This document shows positions 13,285-14,372 of a stretch of 14,372 nt of DNA, one piece after another; positions within the stretch are counted from its first letter, which is position 1, and every line of letters starts with the position of its first letter. A model generated the notes under the pieces. That model saw only the letters and a list, made by a program, of their open reading frames with translations. It had not been told where the DNA came from and made no database searches. A program made the position numbers and the translations under genes. The DNA comes from an uncultured Eggerthellaceae bacterium (GTDB taxonomy: Bacteria; Actinomycetota; Coriobacteriia; Coriobacteriales; Eggerthellaceae): positions 1 to 14,372 of the forward strand of contig CAKTWD010000032.1 of assembly GCA_934630485.1 (NCBI GenBank), read 5' to 3'.

Positions 13285-14372
13285 CTATTCGGAGCGAAGC
13301 GCCTCGACGGGATCGCGCTTAGCTGCCATCGACGACGGGATAAGGCCCGCGACGAACGTTAAGATCACGCTGATAGCAATCAGGAACAGCGCGTTGCTAA
13401 GCGGCAGCGACATGACGTTGGGTACGTCGAACCCGGCAAGCACGATAGCGTTCACGGGGATCGAAGCCAAATACACCAGCAAGATGGCGAATATACCCGA
13501 GATCAGGCCCTCGATGATGGTTTCGGCGTTGAAGATGTTCGCGATGTTGAACTTCGAGGCGCCCATGGCGCGCAGGATGCCGATCTCTTTTCGGCGCTCG
13601 AGCACCGAGATGTACGTGATGATGGCGATCATGATCGAGCTGACCACCAGCGAGATGGCCACGAACGCGATCAGCACGATGCTGATGGTGTTCACGATGC
13701 TGGTGACCGAGCTCATCAGCGTGCCCACCAGATCGGTGTACTGGATGGTGGAGTCGTCGTCGCCCGCGGCGGTCATGTCGCTGTTGTAGGCGTCGATAAG
13801 GTCCATGACCTTCTCTTTAGCGGGGAAATCAACGGGGTAGATGCTGATGGTTTCGGGGCTGTTCTTGTCGGCGTAGCCAAGCTTGGTCAGGTTGTTGTCG
13901 TAGGTCAGCTCCTCGGAGTTCATGTAGTTCGTCATGAGTGAGGCGAGGTCTTCCTGCGTCATGTTGAACTGGATGGCGTTGGCGAATGCATTGGCGTCGA
14001 AATGGAAGCCGTTGGCAAGTGATTCGCTAAGGCCGGACATCTGGCTGGAAAGCTGGCTTGAGATGCTTTGCGACAGCTGCGTGCCCATCTTGTCGGTGTA
14101 AGCGGCCATTTGAGCCGCCATCTGCTGCGCCATGGCGGTTGCCATGGTTTGAGCGGCTTGCTGCATTAAGGCGCTTAGCTGCTGCGACAGGTAGGGCGCG
14201 AACTGGTTTTGCATATAGTCGCTCATGGCCTTCTGGATGATGTCGGCATAGGCGCCTTGCGAAGCGGCCTGAATGGCGGCAGCGTCCTGAATGCCCTCGT
14301 CGGTTTGCAGGAAGTCGCTATAGGCGCGGTTGTAATCAAGGGTACCGTCGGGGCTCATGTATGTGCCAGGGT
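13285..14372 (-). CDS. FtsX-type ABC transporter permease, C-terminal part (5' end outside window)
   Basis: The frame is open through the right edge ('PGTYMSPDGTL' reads across it), so the ATG at 14358 is not taken as the start. The visible part has 362 codons and ends at TAG 13287-13285. The first 200 or so residues are extracytoplasmic and helical, with a striking Gln/Met/Ala/Ser-rich stretch (about 14036-14225). The rest is the conserved MacB/FtsX domain: a membrane helix ('IVLIAFVAISLVVSSIMIAI'), the cytoplasmic coupling segment 'LERRKEIGILRAMGASKFNI', two further helices, and the closing 'MAAKRDPVEALRSE' typical of the family. Such permeases work with a LolD/MacB-type ATPase to export peptides or lipids, sense antibiotics or control cell-wall hydrolases. 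Which one applies here is not shown; the ATPase gene would be expected beyond the right edge. Confidence 0.9.
   Translation of the reverse strand, partial: PGTYMSPDGTLDYNRAYSDFLQTDEGIQDAAAIQAASQGAYADIIQKAMSDYMQNQFAPYLSQQLSALMQQAAQTMATAMAQQMAAQMAAYTDKMGTQLSQSISSQLSSQMSGLSESLANGFHFDANAFANAIQFNMTQEDLASLMTNYMNSEELTYDNNLTKLGYADKNSPETISIYPVDFPAKEKVMDLIDAYNSDMTAAGDDDSTIQYTDLVGTLMSSVTSIVNTISIVLIAFVAISLVVSSIMIAIITYISVLERRKEIGILRAMGASKFNIANIFNAETIIEGLISGIFAILLVYLASIPVNAIVLAGFDVPNVMSLPLSNALFLIAISVILTFVAGLIPSSMAAKRDPVEALRSE

Noticed and set aside
1..14372. tRNA or rRNA genes, CRISPR arrays, insertion sequences, phage genes
   Set aside because: No regular repeat array, transposase or RNA gene pattern was seen on either strand.

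Overview
The window is bacterial, moderately high in GC and densely coded. Gene style suggests an anaerobic Gram-positive actinobacterium of the Coriobacteriia/Eggerthellaceae type: large Ala/Ser-rich secreted proteins with one C-terminal membrane anchor, ECF transporters with fused ATPases, and a polar amino-acid permease carrying its own secreted N-terminal domain. This placement is an inference from style, not a database match.

Layout. (1) 2-454 is the 3' end of a solute-binding protein gene of an amino-acid-type ABC transporter, closed by a strong terminator (486-526). (2) About 595-775 is a probable cobalamin riboswitch leading into a five-gene, same-strand block (778-9600). The block encodes a 1586-aa secreted, tail-anchored surface protein with Ig-like domains, two DUF4430 (transcobalamin beta-like) domains and a PQQ-type beta-propeller; a 277-aa N-terminally anchored protein with a Ser-rich stalk and one DUF4430 domain; and an ECF transporter made of EcfT, a fused two-domain EcfA-EcfA' ATPase and an S component. 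The three transporter genes overlap or nearly touch. (3) 9792-11201 encodes an amino-acid ABC permease with a signal peptide and an extracellular domain. (4) 11415-11861 is a single-domain universal stress protein. (5) 11991-13172 is a PLP-dependent fold-type I aminotransferase. (6) On the minus strand, 13285-14372 is the 3' part of an FtsX-type ABC permease, separated from the aminotransferase by a shared bidirectional terminator.

How the genes work together. The central block reads as a vitamin B12 (or cobamide/precursor) acquisition locus. The leader would sense cobalamin, the two DUF4430 proteins would capture or hand over ligand at the cell surface, and the ECF complex would move it across the membrane. 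DUF4430 is the bacterial relative of the beta domain of mammalian transcobalamin and intrinsic factor. Its pairing with a beta-propeller in one polypeptide, next to a dedicated ECF transporter, is the most interesting feature here. The ligand assignment rests on the riboswitch and domain family, not on direct evidence. The flanking genes look like ordinary housekeeping or transport genes, apart from the permease with its added ectodomain.
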